From Dermatophagoides farinae (taxonomy: Eukaryota; Arthropoda; Arachnida; Sarcoptiformes; Pyroglyphidae): 64,000 bases of DNA. A program made the position numbers and the translations under genes. Below the pieces are notes generated by a model. The model was not told the DNA's origin. It saw only the letters and a program-made list of their open reading frames with translations, and made no database searches. Below, piece by piece: positions 48,303-60,665 of the stretch (positions are counted from its first letter, which is position 1; each line of letters begins with the position of its first letter). Where the stretch lies: positions 1,057,001 through 1,121,000 of the forward strand of contig NC_134677.1 of the NCBI RefSeq assembly GCF_024713945.1. Direction: 5' to 3'.

Positions 48303-49715
48303 TTAACGTATGATATGTTGTGAAATAAGAAAGAAAAATGTACTAATATTCACTATAAGTGTAACAAATGTATATGATGTAATAGTCATGCCGTTTTCTA
48401 GCTCAAAACCTGATGGTCGATTTAAATTGATGCCAGTTATTGTTTCAAACTAATTTTAAATGATGATAAATTGATTAACAATTGAAAAAAGTTCACAAAT
48501 TCCCAATATCTAACCTTGAATAATTGATTATCATGAAAAAATTTCCGTTCACATGTCGACGATAATGTTAAACATTTACGTTGTAATCGCAATGTTTTCA
48601 CGTTATTCTGTTTAATCATATTGCAACCAATGATCAATACTGATAATGTCACAAAATGTGCCTGTAATACCCCAATGAAAAGTAATAGAAATATAAAATT
48701 CTGTTCTGTCATCAAGATCAGATAAGCAAAATATGTAATTGTAACCGTTATGAAAGCGAAAATGACCGATAGATAACGATTTAACTGTTGATTATAATCA
48801 TGAATTTTACGTTGTAACATAGCAAATGATTGATAATAATGTCCAATCATATGTCTTAACAATAATTGACGAAAATTTTGATGAATCCTCTGTTTACGCT
48901 CATAACGTAATAATCGTCCATAAAATTGTTGCAATCTACGACCATGTGATTTTTGTAGCAAATTTAAATAATAATGGGCCATAAATATTATCGATGTTAT
49001 ATGATATAAACCTTTGAATTTGGAATAATTATTAGAAATGAATAGATTAATATGTTCTCTTACCTGCAGTTGCATTAAGTGCGAATAGTTGCAGGATAAA
49101 TACCCAGCTAAATGTCCAGAATATTGATATTTGCCATAATGATTTTAGAATAATCATTGTTATTTTACCTAAAAGAAACATTATGTAAAGAACTAATGAT
49201 CCTGTGCGAACCGATGAAAATACACGATTTCTAATCAATGCATATTTATTGGAATCTTTTGTGTTCAATTCACGATATCTTCGATGTTGTATTGGTAATA
49301 GAAAATAGAAATGTTGATAATATCGAGATGATGCATAAAAACCATTCAATAGACCATTTAATGTCCATATAATCTCTGAGGTCATTATATAATGTAATCC
49401 TTCTTTGGGAAATAGTCTAATCATTGTTTGATAAAATTGATAATTTTTAATCCATTAAAATTGTTCAATATAAATAAAAGCCATAATCATAACTAATATG
49501 GATGGTATGAAAAAAATTGGATGATGATGTGGTGGATTCATTATCTTGCCAATTGGTTTCTTATCGATTGGACAATTATTTTCAATGATTTGTTTTTGAA
49601 TTAATTCATCATATTTGAAAATGTAAAATAATTGATTATGAAATTTTCGAAAATAGTTGAATTTCATCAACTTTTTCCACAAATTTATCTCTAAATCAAG
49701 TATGGCATTCATCAT
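48303..49715 (-). pseudogene. Receptor A12, subfamily A, nonsense codon in exon 1
   Basis: Exons 49064-49715, 48515-49011, 48303-48449, all in the standard phases. A TAA at 49455-49457 replaces the Glu codon in the conserved GQFEW/EQFEW motif just after TM1, stopping translation at about residue 86. No other defect is seen; exon 2 uses a GTTAG donor. The single change suggests a very recent loss, a polymorphism or a base-call error. Otherwise it would make 431 residues. It is the outermost array gene on this side. Confidence 0.75.
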
Positions 49716-50666
49716 TGTTGTTGTTGTTCACACAGAGGGGTGATACTTGATGATATTGGTGATGGTGATTGTTCATCAACCGAATGTAGATATGGAATTG
49801 ATTTTCATTGAAAAAAAAGAATGAAGAATATTCATTTTTTTATTGTCACGGATTAACGATTCCACTTCACACACACACTTTGAATCACGAAAATCAATTG
49901 ATAATAATAATAATAATTTTATATTTACTAAAAGCACGTTGTTCCATTTGAGTATTTGCGTTACAAAAGATTAATACAAATTTTTTTATGACTTTATTTT
50001 GAAAAGATTTTTTTTTGTTTTTTTTTCTTTCAATAATAATGATAATCAGGGCCGGCCGAGGCGCCTGTGCAGACTGTGCACCGCACAAGGCCTCGCGCTG
50101 CCTTCGCCCTTTCCGCTGTACAACACAGGGCCTCGCAGCTCCAACTTTTCAAGCTATTTTTGCACAAGGCCTCGCGATTTTCTCGGCCGGCCCTGATGAT
50201 AATGATGATATATGGTTGACTGTTACGATTAAAAAAAACGAATAAATGATTTAAAATTTCGACACGATCGAAAGAAAAGAAAAACATTATGTTTACTATT
50301 TCAATCAATAAATAATGAATTATCCGATCGGTCGATAAATATATTTAGTAGAAAGAATTCAAAATTGTAATGAAAAATTAATCAATTTCTTTGTTCATTT
50401 ATCTTATTTGCATAAAAATTGAAATTGATCTATCCATTTGGTAAAATCTTACGAAATAAAATCCGGTTTCTGACTCCAAAAAAAAGAATGGTTTGATAGT
50501 TTCAAATTTCCAAAAATAAATTAGTCGTCATTTTCAAATGAATGAAAAAAAATAAAAATAAATCAATTGTTACACATCGATCCACTGTATGGCGTTTTTA
50601 TTATCAATTTTTTTTGCTAGTTTGGTTGCAACATTTTCAAAATTTTCTGCTTTCAATATTTGCAAT

Positions 50667-50702
<36 letters not shown>

Positions 50703-51389
50703 TCAAAAATCAATCAAGACCGGAAAAAAGAATTTATTCAATTAACCATTATGTCTATTCTGTTTTTCTTTGTGTTGAAAAAAATAATCAAAAAAAAAAT
50801 CATGAATCGGAACAATGGTCGATATTGTTGAATGTAAACGCAAAAAAACTCCCGGATTCCATTATTTAATCGATTTTTTTTCAAAAATTTTTTTTTTCGT
50901 TGGCCGATTTCAATTCAATTTTTCGTTAACGATCGATTGGTCGATCAATCGATTAAAAGTTTTAGTAGCCGGGTGTATGTTTCAGTTAATTTTTTTTCTT
51001 TCAATTTTTAAGACTTTTTTTCGTTAATCTTTTTAAATTTTTCACATTCAAACACAAAATGAACAAAAATTATTAGGAAAAAATATCATTTTTTTATTGA
51101 TTCACATATATCGTATTTCGCTGTGTGTGTGTATGTGTGTGAACAGAATCGAATAGATTTGTTGTTTGTTTGTTTTTTCATGCACATTCAAATGATAAAA
51201 TGTTTTTGTTGAAATAAAAGAATGATGATGATGTTGATGCAGTGAATGATGAATAAATTCCAATCACGAAATGATTCGATTAATCATTCAAAGTTAATAG
51301 GTTTGTAGTTAAATTTTGTATTATCGATGAATATTTTGAAAAAAGAAAACCAAATGGCAACAAATAATGAATTTTTTTCGATATCATCA
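49716..51389. other. Spacer between the receptor array and the ETS gene
   Basis: A12 upstream blocks (49765-49795), a LINE-like tail fragment (49905-49962) and the hAT MITE (50047-50195); then AT-rich DNA with a 29-bp A run (50670-50698). Beyond about 50,200 no similarity to the array spacers is seen, so the array ends here. No gene found. Confidence 0.55.
50047..50195. mobile_element. hAT-type MITE, 149 bp
   Basis: Flanked by ATGATAAT (50039-50046 and 50196-50203). Ends CAGGGCCGGCC and its complement; inside are AAGGCCTCGCG motifs. Its first about 55 bases equal those of the 2.3-kb element at 41251, and its right 30 bases match as well, so it is a deletion derivative or a member of the same family. 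Confidence 0.8.
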
Positions 51390-52376
51390 TCAATATAATG
51401 ATCCTCTACGTTTATCATAAACTTCACGTACTAAATCATTCAATTCAAGTGCATCATAGCCAATAATTGATTTAAGATCGCATACAAATTTATATACGAA
51501 ACGTTTACCATGTACTTTAGCAATCATATCACCATCATAATAATAACGTAATGCTCGTGATAATTTTTCATAATTCATTGTTGGTTTATTTTTACGTTGT
51601 CCCCATAATTGTGCAACCATTTCTGGATTACATAGTTTGAATTCACTTTCGAAACCAGTCCATTGAATAAATTCACGATAATCAGCATCGGTTAATAATT
51701 CAAGTAAAAATTGCCATAATTGAATCTGGCCATTATTACCAGAACGATTACCAGGTGAAACAACTGCCGGTGAATTGACCGAATGATTTTTAAGGCCACC
51801 AATCAAACGTTTTGGTTGAATTGATTCACGTTTAATCTGTTTTGATGGTCCACTTGATGGTGTAGATGGCATCATATCACCATCATCCTGATCCATACTA
51901 TCGGCATTTTCATGTGGTTTCAATATATCAATAATTTCTATACGTTTATCATCCGGTTGTATGACCAATTTTATATTGATCAATTGTGTTTGTTGTCGTG
52001 CACCTTCCACCAATTTACATTGTGATATTATCGATGTTTGGCTTTCTAATTTTAATCCTTGTAGAAAAAAATCAAATTCATCCAAATTGATATTCTGATC
52101 AACAATACGATTGGTTTTTAGACATTCCAACACTTGTACAGTGGTTGCTTCAATATCGATTCCATCAATGGTTATAACACGACGATCATCATCATCATCA
52201 TCATATTCTTCTTCTTCAGAATTAATAAAATCTTCCAATGTTTCCATATTCATTGAATCATAATCAATTTTAGGCATTTTATTGAAATCGTTTTCGTTGT
52301 TGTTGTTATTGTTGCTGTTGTTGTTGTTGTTATTATTATTCAATTTGTTTATATTCGATGTTAATTTGGCCATCAA
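51390..52376 (-). CDS. GABP-alpha-type ETS transcription factor
   Basis: A 328-codon intronless frame. After an Asn-rich N-terminus and an acidic stretch (residues 53-65), residues about 67-153 match the N-terminal ubiquitin-like OST domain of GABP-alpha ([20 protein letters not shown], then QCKLVEGA and IIDILKP). Residues about 218-300 are an ETS domain: [29 protein letters not shown] with both DNA-contacting Arg, [20 protein letters not shown]. It binds GGAA sites in the nucleus; in other animals it pairs with GABP-beta to drive mitochondrial and housekeeping genes. The family normally has a Pointed (SAM) domain between these two, but only about 65 low-complexity residues are present. The second Met is equally plausible as start. 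Confidence 0.85.
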   Translation of the reverse strand: MMAKLTSNINKLNNNNNNNNSNNNNNNENDFNKMPKIDYDSMNMETLEDFINSEEEEYDDDDDDRRVITIDGIDIEATTVQVLECLKTNRIVDQNINLDEFDFFLQGLKLESQTSIISQCKLVEGARQQTQLINIKLVIQPDDKRIEIIDILKPHENADSMDQDDGDMMPSTPSSGPSKQIKRESIQPKRLIGGLKNHSVNSPAVVSPGNRSGNNGQIQLWQFLLELLTDADYREFIQWTGFESEFKLCNPEMVAQLWGQRKNKPTMNYEKLSRALRYYYDGDMIAKVHGKRFVYKFVCDLKSIIGYDALELNDLVREVYDKRRGSLY

Positions 52377-53974
52377 TTTTCAAAACAACAGGATTTTGTT
52401 CTATAATTATTTCGTTTGATAAACGAAATTAAAAAAAAAAAATTTCACAATATAGCTAATAAACAGAAAAGAAAAACATTGAAAAGATTGAATGAAAAAT
52501 CAAAAAACAGGAAATAATTATCAATCAATCATAATCATTTTGTTCAATTCAATAAAATGTGATAATGATCAATGAATTTAATTTAATTTTTTTTTTTTTT
52601 TTTTTTAAAGAAAAACGAAATACACAAGAGAAACACAATGAGAGAAAGAAAAAAAAAATGTGTGTGTGTTTTGTTTGTTTGCTCAGCTCAATCGTTGTAG
52701 TGGCGTAGTCACTCACAGTGTTTTATATATAAACATGTGCTTTTGGCATAAAGCTTGTTCCAGTACCGTACATATAGTACGTGTTGTAATGAAATGAAAT
52801 TCTTTTTTTTTATTCTTCTTTATTTTAATGATGATGATGATTCAAATTGGAACCATTTGATGCTAAAATGATTTAAATTTTTTTTTACATAATGTTTTAT
52901 CATTTATCATTTTTTTTATGGGGAAAAAAAATTTTTTTTCTCATAACTTACGTTTTTTTTTTACCAATTCGAATATGTAAAAATTCCATGGCAATATGAT
53001 AAATGGTTTTTTTCTATGTTGCTGTTCCACCCGCTGTCCAATTTTTTTTCTGATGATCATGAAATCGGATCGTGAATGTTGAATAGATAATTGTTCCAAT
53101 ATCCCGGGTATCGTTAAAGTGTGTATGTGGCGTGTCTACTGAGAATCGGAAACTAAACTGCTGTAGTTTCTGTGCACAACAACAACAACAACAACAACGA
53201 CAACGCATCATCATCATTGACTTTTTTTTTGTCTATTTCCTGTATTATTATTTTTCACCACTTCCCAATTTTGTTTTATTTCACTTTTCTTTTTCCTGCT
53301 ACTACTACATTTATTTCGGTTATGTTCCTAGCATTTTTTAAATATATATATTTAGTAGTGGTCGTTTTTTGTTGTGTATATAACAGGAAAGCCACTACAA
53401 CTTGGCACAAGAAGAAGAAAAAGATGTGCGCACAACATTTCTATATACAAAAAAAACAACAACAACAGGAAACCGATTTTATACGATTTACGTTTGACTA
53501 CTATAAAACAACACTTCCGATAGCCGATTCTTATCGTGTTGATGATGATGATGATGATGATGACCACCACTACAGAATCGTGAAAATTATTATTATTTTT
53601 TTTATCATCATTCAAAAAAAAAAACGATAACGAAAAAAAAAAGAAGAATGATGATGATAATATTCTAAAATTCATAATAAATTATAACTACTACTACTAT
53701 GGTATATAAATATATGATGATGAAATATGATTCGTGTAATATATATTATACATTTAACATCTATAATGTGATGTGGTCCAAAATGATGTGTGTTCGTTTT
53801 CTCTTTTTTTTTTTTTTGGACATTTGAGACAATTTATTACCATGATTATTTTACACATATTGCACCCACACACCCACCCCACAGCACATATGAAAAAAAA
53901 TTTTACGCGCGCAGTATTTAATGATGTGAATTTGTATTATTTTTTTTCCATGTGTGCACATGTGTGTATAATGA

Positions 53975-54008
<34 letters not shown>

Positions 54009-55546
54009 CATCACCATTGGTAGGAAATAAAATCGATTTTTTTTTTTTTTTGAAAAATTGATCATGACCGTATAATGAAAAAATGTGACACACACAGAAA
54101 AATATTTCATTTTTTTTTTTTTGAATTTATTGAAAAAACAAACAAACAACAGATTGATAGATTTTTTTTAAATCATCATAATAATCATAATCATAATAAT
54201 CGAGGTTTGTGTTCATGTGTGTATGGCAAAATGACATTTTGCTTTTGTTTTCACGTCCGTTACTCAAAAACACTTTCCATTCACATGTGTGTGTGTGTGT
54301 GTATAAAGATGTTATCATTGATTTTTTTTTCATATCAAAACTTTTATGTTTTGTATAGATGATTATTATGGTAAATATATATAGTATATATTCAGTATGG
54401 TCACCGGCCTATTTCATATCATTTCATGGTTATGTGGATATACATTTTTTTCGTGAAAAACACGCCATTATACTATCAATTTTTTTTTTTGGCCGTTGTT
54501 TGTCATTTTTCGTTTATCTATCTTGAGCTTTTTTTCAGTGTTTTGTGTGTGTTTGTGCGTCTGTGTATGTATGGGTGTGTAATCCCCTCTCCATCTCCCT
54601 CGATGAATTTCGAATAAATTATTCAAGTTGAATAAAACAAAAAACAAATCGATCCCAATCGAAAAACTGATCACTAAGATCGATCAATAAGATTGAAATT
54701 GATTTTGTTTTTTTTTTCATTCTCTCATTCGTTGGATTTGACAAAAATGATTGTTTTTTTTTCTGTGGAGTTTTTTAAAATCTTTTGAAATTTTTTTTTT
54801 CATTATTTCGATCATTGACGACCACCACCATGTATTCTATTGGATGATCTAATTTTATATATTCATCACAACATTCAGACAAAAATCATTTTATTCAAAA
54901 AAAAAAACAAAAAACAGAAAGAAGAAAAAAAAGGAAAATTTAATCGAATCAGATCAGATTATTATGTAATGTGGAAAAAAATCAATCACAAACATTGTGA
55001 AATTGGTTTTTTTCATCCTCTCACACAGGGAGATTCAGCCAAAATCTGAGAAAGTTTCTTTGAATTTCCTAAAATCCGATTTGATTTGTTTGAAATCAGA
55101 ATAAAAAGAATAGAATGGAAAAAAAAAATTTTTTTCGGATACATGGATTATGATGATTACAGCGATTTATATAGATTGAAATTATGAAATAATTTCTTTT
55201 TCATCATCTGCAAATGACGATCGATGTAATCGTGGAATCGATGGAAAGCAAAGCAAAGCAAATCAAAACGAAAAAAATGCTGAATGAATGAATTTGTATG
55301 GAAAAGAAAATCCTCTTACTACTATTATGGATAAAATGTCCAACGCATCGGATTTTTGGTTGTATTCGATTTGGCATCGATGAATTTCATCACCATCATC
55401 ATCATTATACACTACATAGACCAATAAACCACCCACACTTGAAAATAACAATTTCTTTGTAAAACATGGTGAAAAAACCACAAATTTTGTTTGTAATAAT
55501 AATAATTTTTTTTTTTTTTTTTGAAAACAGAATGTTATTTGGTAAC

Positions 55547-55594
<48 letters not shown>

Positions 55595-56460
55595 GTAATA
55601 ACAATAAAATGTATCAAAATCATTATTATTCTTGTTCGTGATTTATTTCCATCATTCCAATTTTTTTTTTGATTGTTATTGCCCGTTAAATTAAACACAC
55701 ACACACACACACACAAACGCACAACTTATGAATTGATTATAAATCAAAATTTTGTTGTTGTTGTAAGAAATTCATATGATGATGATCGTGGGTGATATAT
55801 ATATATAAATTGAATTTTCATCAATAAAAATCACAGTTTTTCAATCATAAATAATAATTAAAGCAATCGATGATGATGATGATGATCATCATATGAGTAA
55901 TCGAATGGCAATAAAAATAAAAAAATCTTTCAACTTGATTAGTTTGAATGTTTTCTCATTTGTTGTTGTTGTTGTTGTCGTTTTTATTGTTATTGTTATT
56001 TTTTTTCTTCTGTATCAAAATTCATTATTGCCGGTTTTTTTTCTCTTTACTGCATCTGCTGCTGCTGCTGCCTGTTGTGCAATTTGATTTGATGAAATTC
56101 TTTTTCACCGATTCATTCATTCATTCACAGCAACAACAACATTGACAACATGATCGATATTTATTTTTGGTGATGCACCGATAAACATACACACACACAC
56201 GCACATGATTTCTCCGTAATTATTTGTAAATCAATTTTCTCATCATTTTTTTTTAAATTTATCATTTCTTTATTCTAGGATGAATAATGTCAACGAATCG
56301 AATTGATTTGATGATTTGATTGAATCAATGGATCAATTTTACAATGACTTTATCATCATCATTATCATCATTCACATCATTAATATCAAAAAATCTATAC
56401 GATTCTACATAATTCTTTTGGAATTCTATCAATTCATCACTAACAACAACAACGGCAACA
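52377..56460. other. 4-kb intergenic region, microsatellite-rich
   Basis: Upstream of both the ETS gene (leftward) and the GPCR (rightward), so it must hold both promoters, but I cannot locate them. It has CA/GT runs (55550-55588, 55695-55714, 54288-54302), GAT/GGT runs (53975-54007), CAA runs (53178-53198) and poly-T. A TTCTAG acceptor-like site at 56273-56278 may end a 5'UTR intron of the GPCR. Open frames here are repeat-driven. Confidence 0.5.
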
Positions 56461-58682
56461 ATGTCCACAACATCAACATTATCAAATCAACAAATTTTAG
56501 ATCTTTTAAAACAATTACAACAAAGATCAACAACAACATTGATGAATCCAGTAAACAATCAATCGTTGATAAATTCATCGATAATACAGCAAACAATATT
56601 GAAATCAATTTATCCAGATCATCAATTTAATAATAATTTCATAAATCTAACTGATGATCAATTAATTTCACGTATATCATCAATCATTATGAATCAATCT
56701 GGATCATTTGATCATAATTTTGATTTATTCAATCATGCATTGAATGGCGACAACAATGGATCATTATCATCAGGATCATCAACATCATTTGATGAACAAT
56801 TTTTAGGCATCGATAATGAAGATTTTATCGATAATGAACAAGAGATACCATTAAGTTTATGGATCAAAATCATATTCTATGTTGTTTATTTAATCATTTG
56901 TTTGCTAGGCATTTGTGGTAATCTAATTGTTTGTTATATTGTTGCACGTAAATCTACAATGCATACAGTGACCAATGTATTTATTGCCAATCTTGCATTG
57001 TCCGATATTCTATTATGTTTATTTGCCGTACCATTTACACCATTATATTTGATAACATTTAAAAATTGGATATTTGGCCGTGCACTTTGTCATCTAGTAC
57101 CATTCGCTCAAGGTAAAAATATTAATATTTCATTTGTTGATTATTTATTCATTTTTTTGTTTTGTTTTGTTTTCAAATTTTTTCTCCATCTAGGTGTATC
57201 CGTATACATTTCAGCATTTACATTAATGTCGATTGCCATTGATAGATATTTTGTCATTTTACATCCATTTAAACCACGAATGTTAATGAAAATCTGTATA
57301 ATGATCATTATTGCTATTTGGATGTCGGCAATATTTTTAACATTTCCATATGCACATTTTATGGATTATGTAGAAACAACCAAACTGGATCAACGACCAT
57401 CATCATCATCATCATCATCATCATCGGAAGAGCAATTGATGGAATTGAATGATAATGGTGAAATTATCGATATTAAAACCATAGATAATAATAATGATGA
57501 TGATGATAGTGGTGATGGTGATGGTGATGGTATTGTTTATCTTTGTGCTGAACAATGGCCACATGAAGAATTAAGTAAAATGTTTGGTATAACCACTACG
57601 GCATTACAATTTGTCATTCCTTTTTTAATAATAACATTCTGTTATGTGAAAATATGTGCCAAATTAGCTGATCGTGCACGTACCATTCCAGGTAATGTTT
57701 CAGCCAGACGTGAAGAACAGGAACGTGAACGTACACGTAAAACGAATGGTATGCTTATATCGATGGTAGTCATATTTGTTATTTCATGGTTACCATTGAA
57801 TATGGTCAATTTATTGGCCGATTTTTATGATGAAGCTAGTCATTGGCGTAATCAACGTGCCATATTTTTAATATCACATGCTATTGCAATGTCATCGACA
57901 TGTTATAATCCATTTTTATATGCATGGTTAAATGAAAATTTTCGTAAAGAATTCAAAGAAGTGTTGCCTTGTTTTGGTCGTAGTACGAAAACAAATCATT
58001 CATCTAATATTGTTGGCGCTGGTAGTGGCGGGGGCGGTGTCGGTGGTGGTACACTAGTTGAATTACGACAAAATAATCAAACGAATAATGACAACGACCA
58101 AACTGATAATACACAACAAGCTATTAATGTTAATAATTCTTTAAATTGTCCATCAGTTATTTTAGCTATGAATGAAAATCATCAAAATCATCATTCTCAT
58201 TCAAATCAATCAATTAATTCATCTAGTAAAAAATTAGTAATGAAACTTTATTCAAAAGATGATGGTTCCAATACACATTGTAAAATATCTATTAATCATA
58301 ATCAAACTACCGGTAATTATCATCATCATCATCATCATCATGGTATAATTGATTCGATTAATAATAATAACGATGAAGAAGAAGAAGCGAGGCAGGTATC
58401 TATTATTATTGCAACAAAAAATTATTATTATTATTGATTTCTCAAATAATTTTTTCATGTTTTCTCTGTTTTCTTATCATTCAAATTCTTTATTAGACTT
58501 TAATATCGAAAAATGAAAAACATTTACGTTATGATTCTGGCCGTGGACGAGAATCAATCAGTGCCATACAAAATAGTAGTAACAGTAGTAGTGGTGGTGG
58601 TGGTGGTGACGGTGGTTGTGGTGGTTGTGGTGATGGTGGTTCTTCAAGTAATATTACTGTTACTACAAACCGTTCCGATTGA
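56461..58682 (+). CDS. Peptide GPCR, short neuropeptide F receptor type
   Basis: Rhodopsin-class receptor, 679 residues when spliced: exons 56461-57112, 57194-58395, 58497-58682. Extracellular N-terminus about 130 residues with Asn-x-Ser/Thr sites; TM1 about 135-160 (CGNLIVCYIVA), TM2 with NLALSDILL, Cys210 before TM3, TM3 end SIAIDRYFVI, TM6 WLPLNMVNLL, TM7 NPFLYAWL. The string PFAQGVSVYIS at the start of TM3 is typical of sNPF receptors. Extracellular loop 2 carries Ser and Asp runs. The C-tail is long, with Asn, His and Gly runs. Intron 1 is 81 nt with no stop, so retention would insert 27 codons in TM3; intron 2 retention would replace the last 61 codons with a short Tyr-rich tail. Poly-A signal AATAAA at 58797. 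Other NPY-family receptors are the alternative. Confidence 0.72.
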
Positions 58683-59074
58683 TCATATTTGAATCAAAGA
58701 TTGTTTTGTTTGTTTGTTTGTTTTTTTTGTCGTTGTTGTTGATATCATTAATATCATGTTATTATTTGTTATATCATATCATCAAATGCAATTGAAAATA
58801 AAATCTATCTATCTATATATTATATAAAGAAAAAAAAATTTGACCATTCAAACATTTATTTTTCAAATTGTCCATTAGTTCTTTGCTCTGTTAATAGATG
58901 GCACTGCACTTCACATAAATTAAAATTAAATACCGGCAATTTTCGCACACAATTATCACTGAAAAAAATGATTGACAACTGTTGAAACTGATAAACAATG
59001 CATTTTATTGGATAAAATAAATTTCTGTTGGTTAATAATCATATTTCAAGGTAGGTGTGTGTGGATGCGGATTT
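58683..59074. other. Convergent 3' intergenic region
   Basis: The 3' ends of the GPCR (+) and the coiled-coil gene (-) face each other here. Apart from the GPCR AATAAA at 58797-58802 and T-rich sequence I see nothing. Confidence 0.5.
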
Positions 59075-60665
59075 TCAAACAGAAACTTCTGGTTTATACA
59101 TAAATGAATTACAAATAACACAATCATTATCATGACATTCAATTGAACGTTCAAGAACACCGGCAAGATTATGTAATTCACAAAGGGCAACATTTTTATC
59201 TTGTGCAAATATTGTATCATCTTTTGAACAATCAATTCCATTCAATTCATTCATTAAAATGGATATTTCGTGATCTAATTCTTTATATACACGAAATTTA
59301 TGTTCCGATTTATAATGCATAATACGTGGTCGTAATAATTCAATTCGTCGTAAACAATGTTCAATGATTGGATGTTCTGAACGTATTCTTGATGACATAT
59401 TTATATAGACAGGATGTTCAATCGTTGTTATTTCGTCCACAGATTGTATTGGTGATAATCTTTTCGTAGAAAATGATGATGATTGTTGTTGATTCATTGA
59501 AGGAGTCGAAGTGTAAAAAGCTGAAGCATTTATAGGAATGAATTCGGCATTCGTTGTATTGTATGAATTATCACCACCATCATTTTCATCATCATCATCA
59601 TCATTAACTATAGCATATTTAGCACGTGCTACCGTATAAACGGGACGTGACGCAGGTGGAATCATCATTCCATTTAATGTGACCAATACACGTGTTGGTG
59701 ATGGAATCGATGTAGACGTTGTAATTGTTGTTGTTGTTGTCGTTGTTTTTTGATCATATTTATTCTGTTGTAATTGTGATGTTGATTTTATTTTTCCAAT
59801 TGGTGATAGATTTAATGTTTTAGGTCTTGTTTGTTTGGCCATTGTTGTTTGATCATGATGTAATAATGCTATTGCATTTGGTTTATCAACAGTATCAGTA
59901 TTGGTCATAGGCGGCTGTGGTGTTTGTGGTAACGGTGGTGGTGGTGGTGGTGATGATGGTGATAATGATTGATTATTATAATCATCATTTATTTTAAATG
60001 AATCCAATTTCGCCAATATACGATCACCAATTTCAACAACATGTTTATTCTTTTTACCATCACTAATATCATCATCATATTCATTTTTAAATTCTTTTTG
60101 AATCAAATTTAAATTTGTTCGTATACTATCCAATTCATCGGCAATTTCATTATATCTGGTAATATAACTGTCGATTTTATTTTCCAAACGGCTAAGTCTA
60201 GTGAAATCATCAACATCATTGAAATAATCTTGTTTTCCTATAGATTTTTTTTTTGTTGAAAAAAATAGATTTTTAAAATCATAAACAATATATATAATTG
60301 AATGGATCATTCAACTTACTTGGATCATTTGTACTATAATTTTTATTAATTTTTGGTCGAATTTTTCGTTGATTATACGACAATGATCTTCCATGTGTAT
60401 TGAAATCATCGGGCAATGCTGAATCTTTATTAACATGTGTAATTGTTCGTTGTTTATGATGGCCAGATGGTGTAGAACCTGGTGGACCATAACCAGGACG
60501 TCTATATTGTTGTTGTTGATGATAATGATGATGGTGATGGTGACGAGGCGGAGGTCCGCTGTGAATTTAAAAAAAAATCATGAATTCTTGATTTTAAAAA
60601 AATTCTTTTACCATCACTCACCTTTTAGAACGTGGTGATTTGTATAGAAAATCAAAAACACCCAT
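59075..60665 (-). CDS. Coiled-coil protein with BAG-like C-terminal region
   Basis: Three exons: a 44-nt first exon (60622-60665, MGVFDFLYKSPRSK), 60320-60558 and 59075-60237, joining in phase to 481 codons. Exon 2 encodes a His/Gln-rich, Pro/Gly-rich segment. Exon 3 begins with a heptad-like helix (RLSRLENKIDSYITRYNEIA, residues about 105-165), then Pro runs and low complexity, then residues about 385-465 with IEHCLRRIELLRPRI, VYKELDHEISILMNELNGID and LCELHNLAGVLE. That spacing of helices and the Leu-Asn-Gly-Ile-Asp turn recall BAG domains (Hsp70 nucleotide-exchange co-chaperones such as BAG3/starvin), but I am not certain. Gly2 could be myristoylated. Start chosen because it is the only Met whose exon splices in phase; the function is otherwise unknown. 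Confidence 0.5.

Noticed and set aside
50542-50869. Plus-strand Lys-rich frames around the A run
   Set aside because: Three frames are open simply because of the 29-A tract.
53014-55722. Many overlapping short frames on both strands
   Set aside because: Low-complexity Phe, Lys, His and Val runs from microsatellites; no splice-consistent exon series or domain pattern.
56316-56630. Alternative plus-strand frame overlapping the GPCR start
   Set aside because: Ile/Asn-rich and out of frame with the receptor; the receptor frame continues into seven helices.
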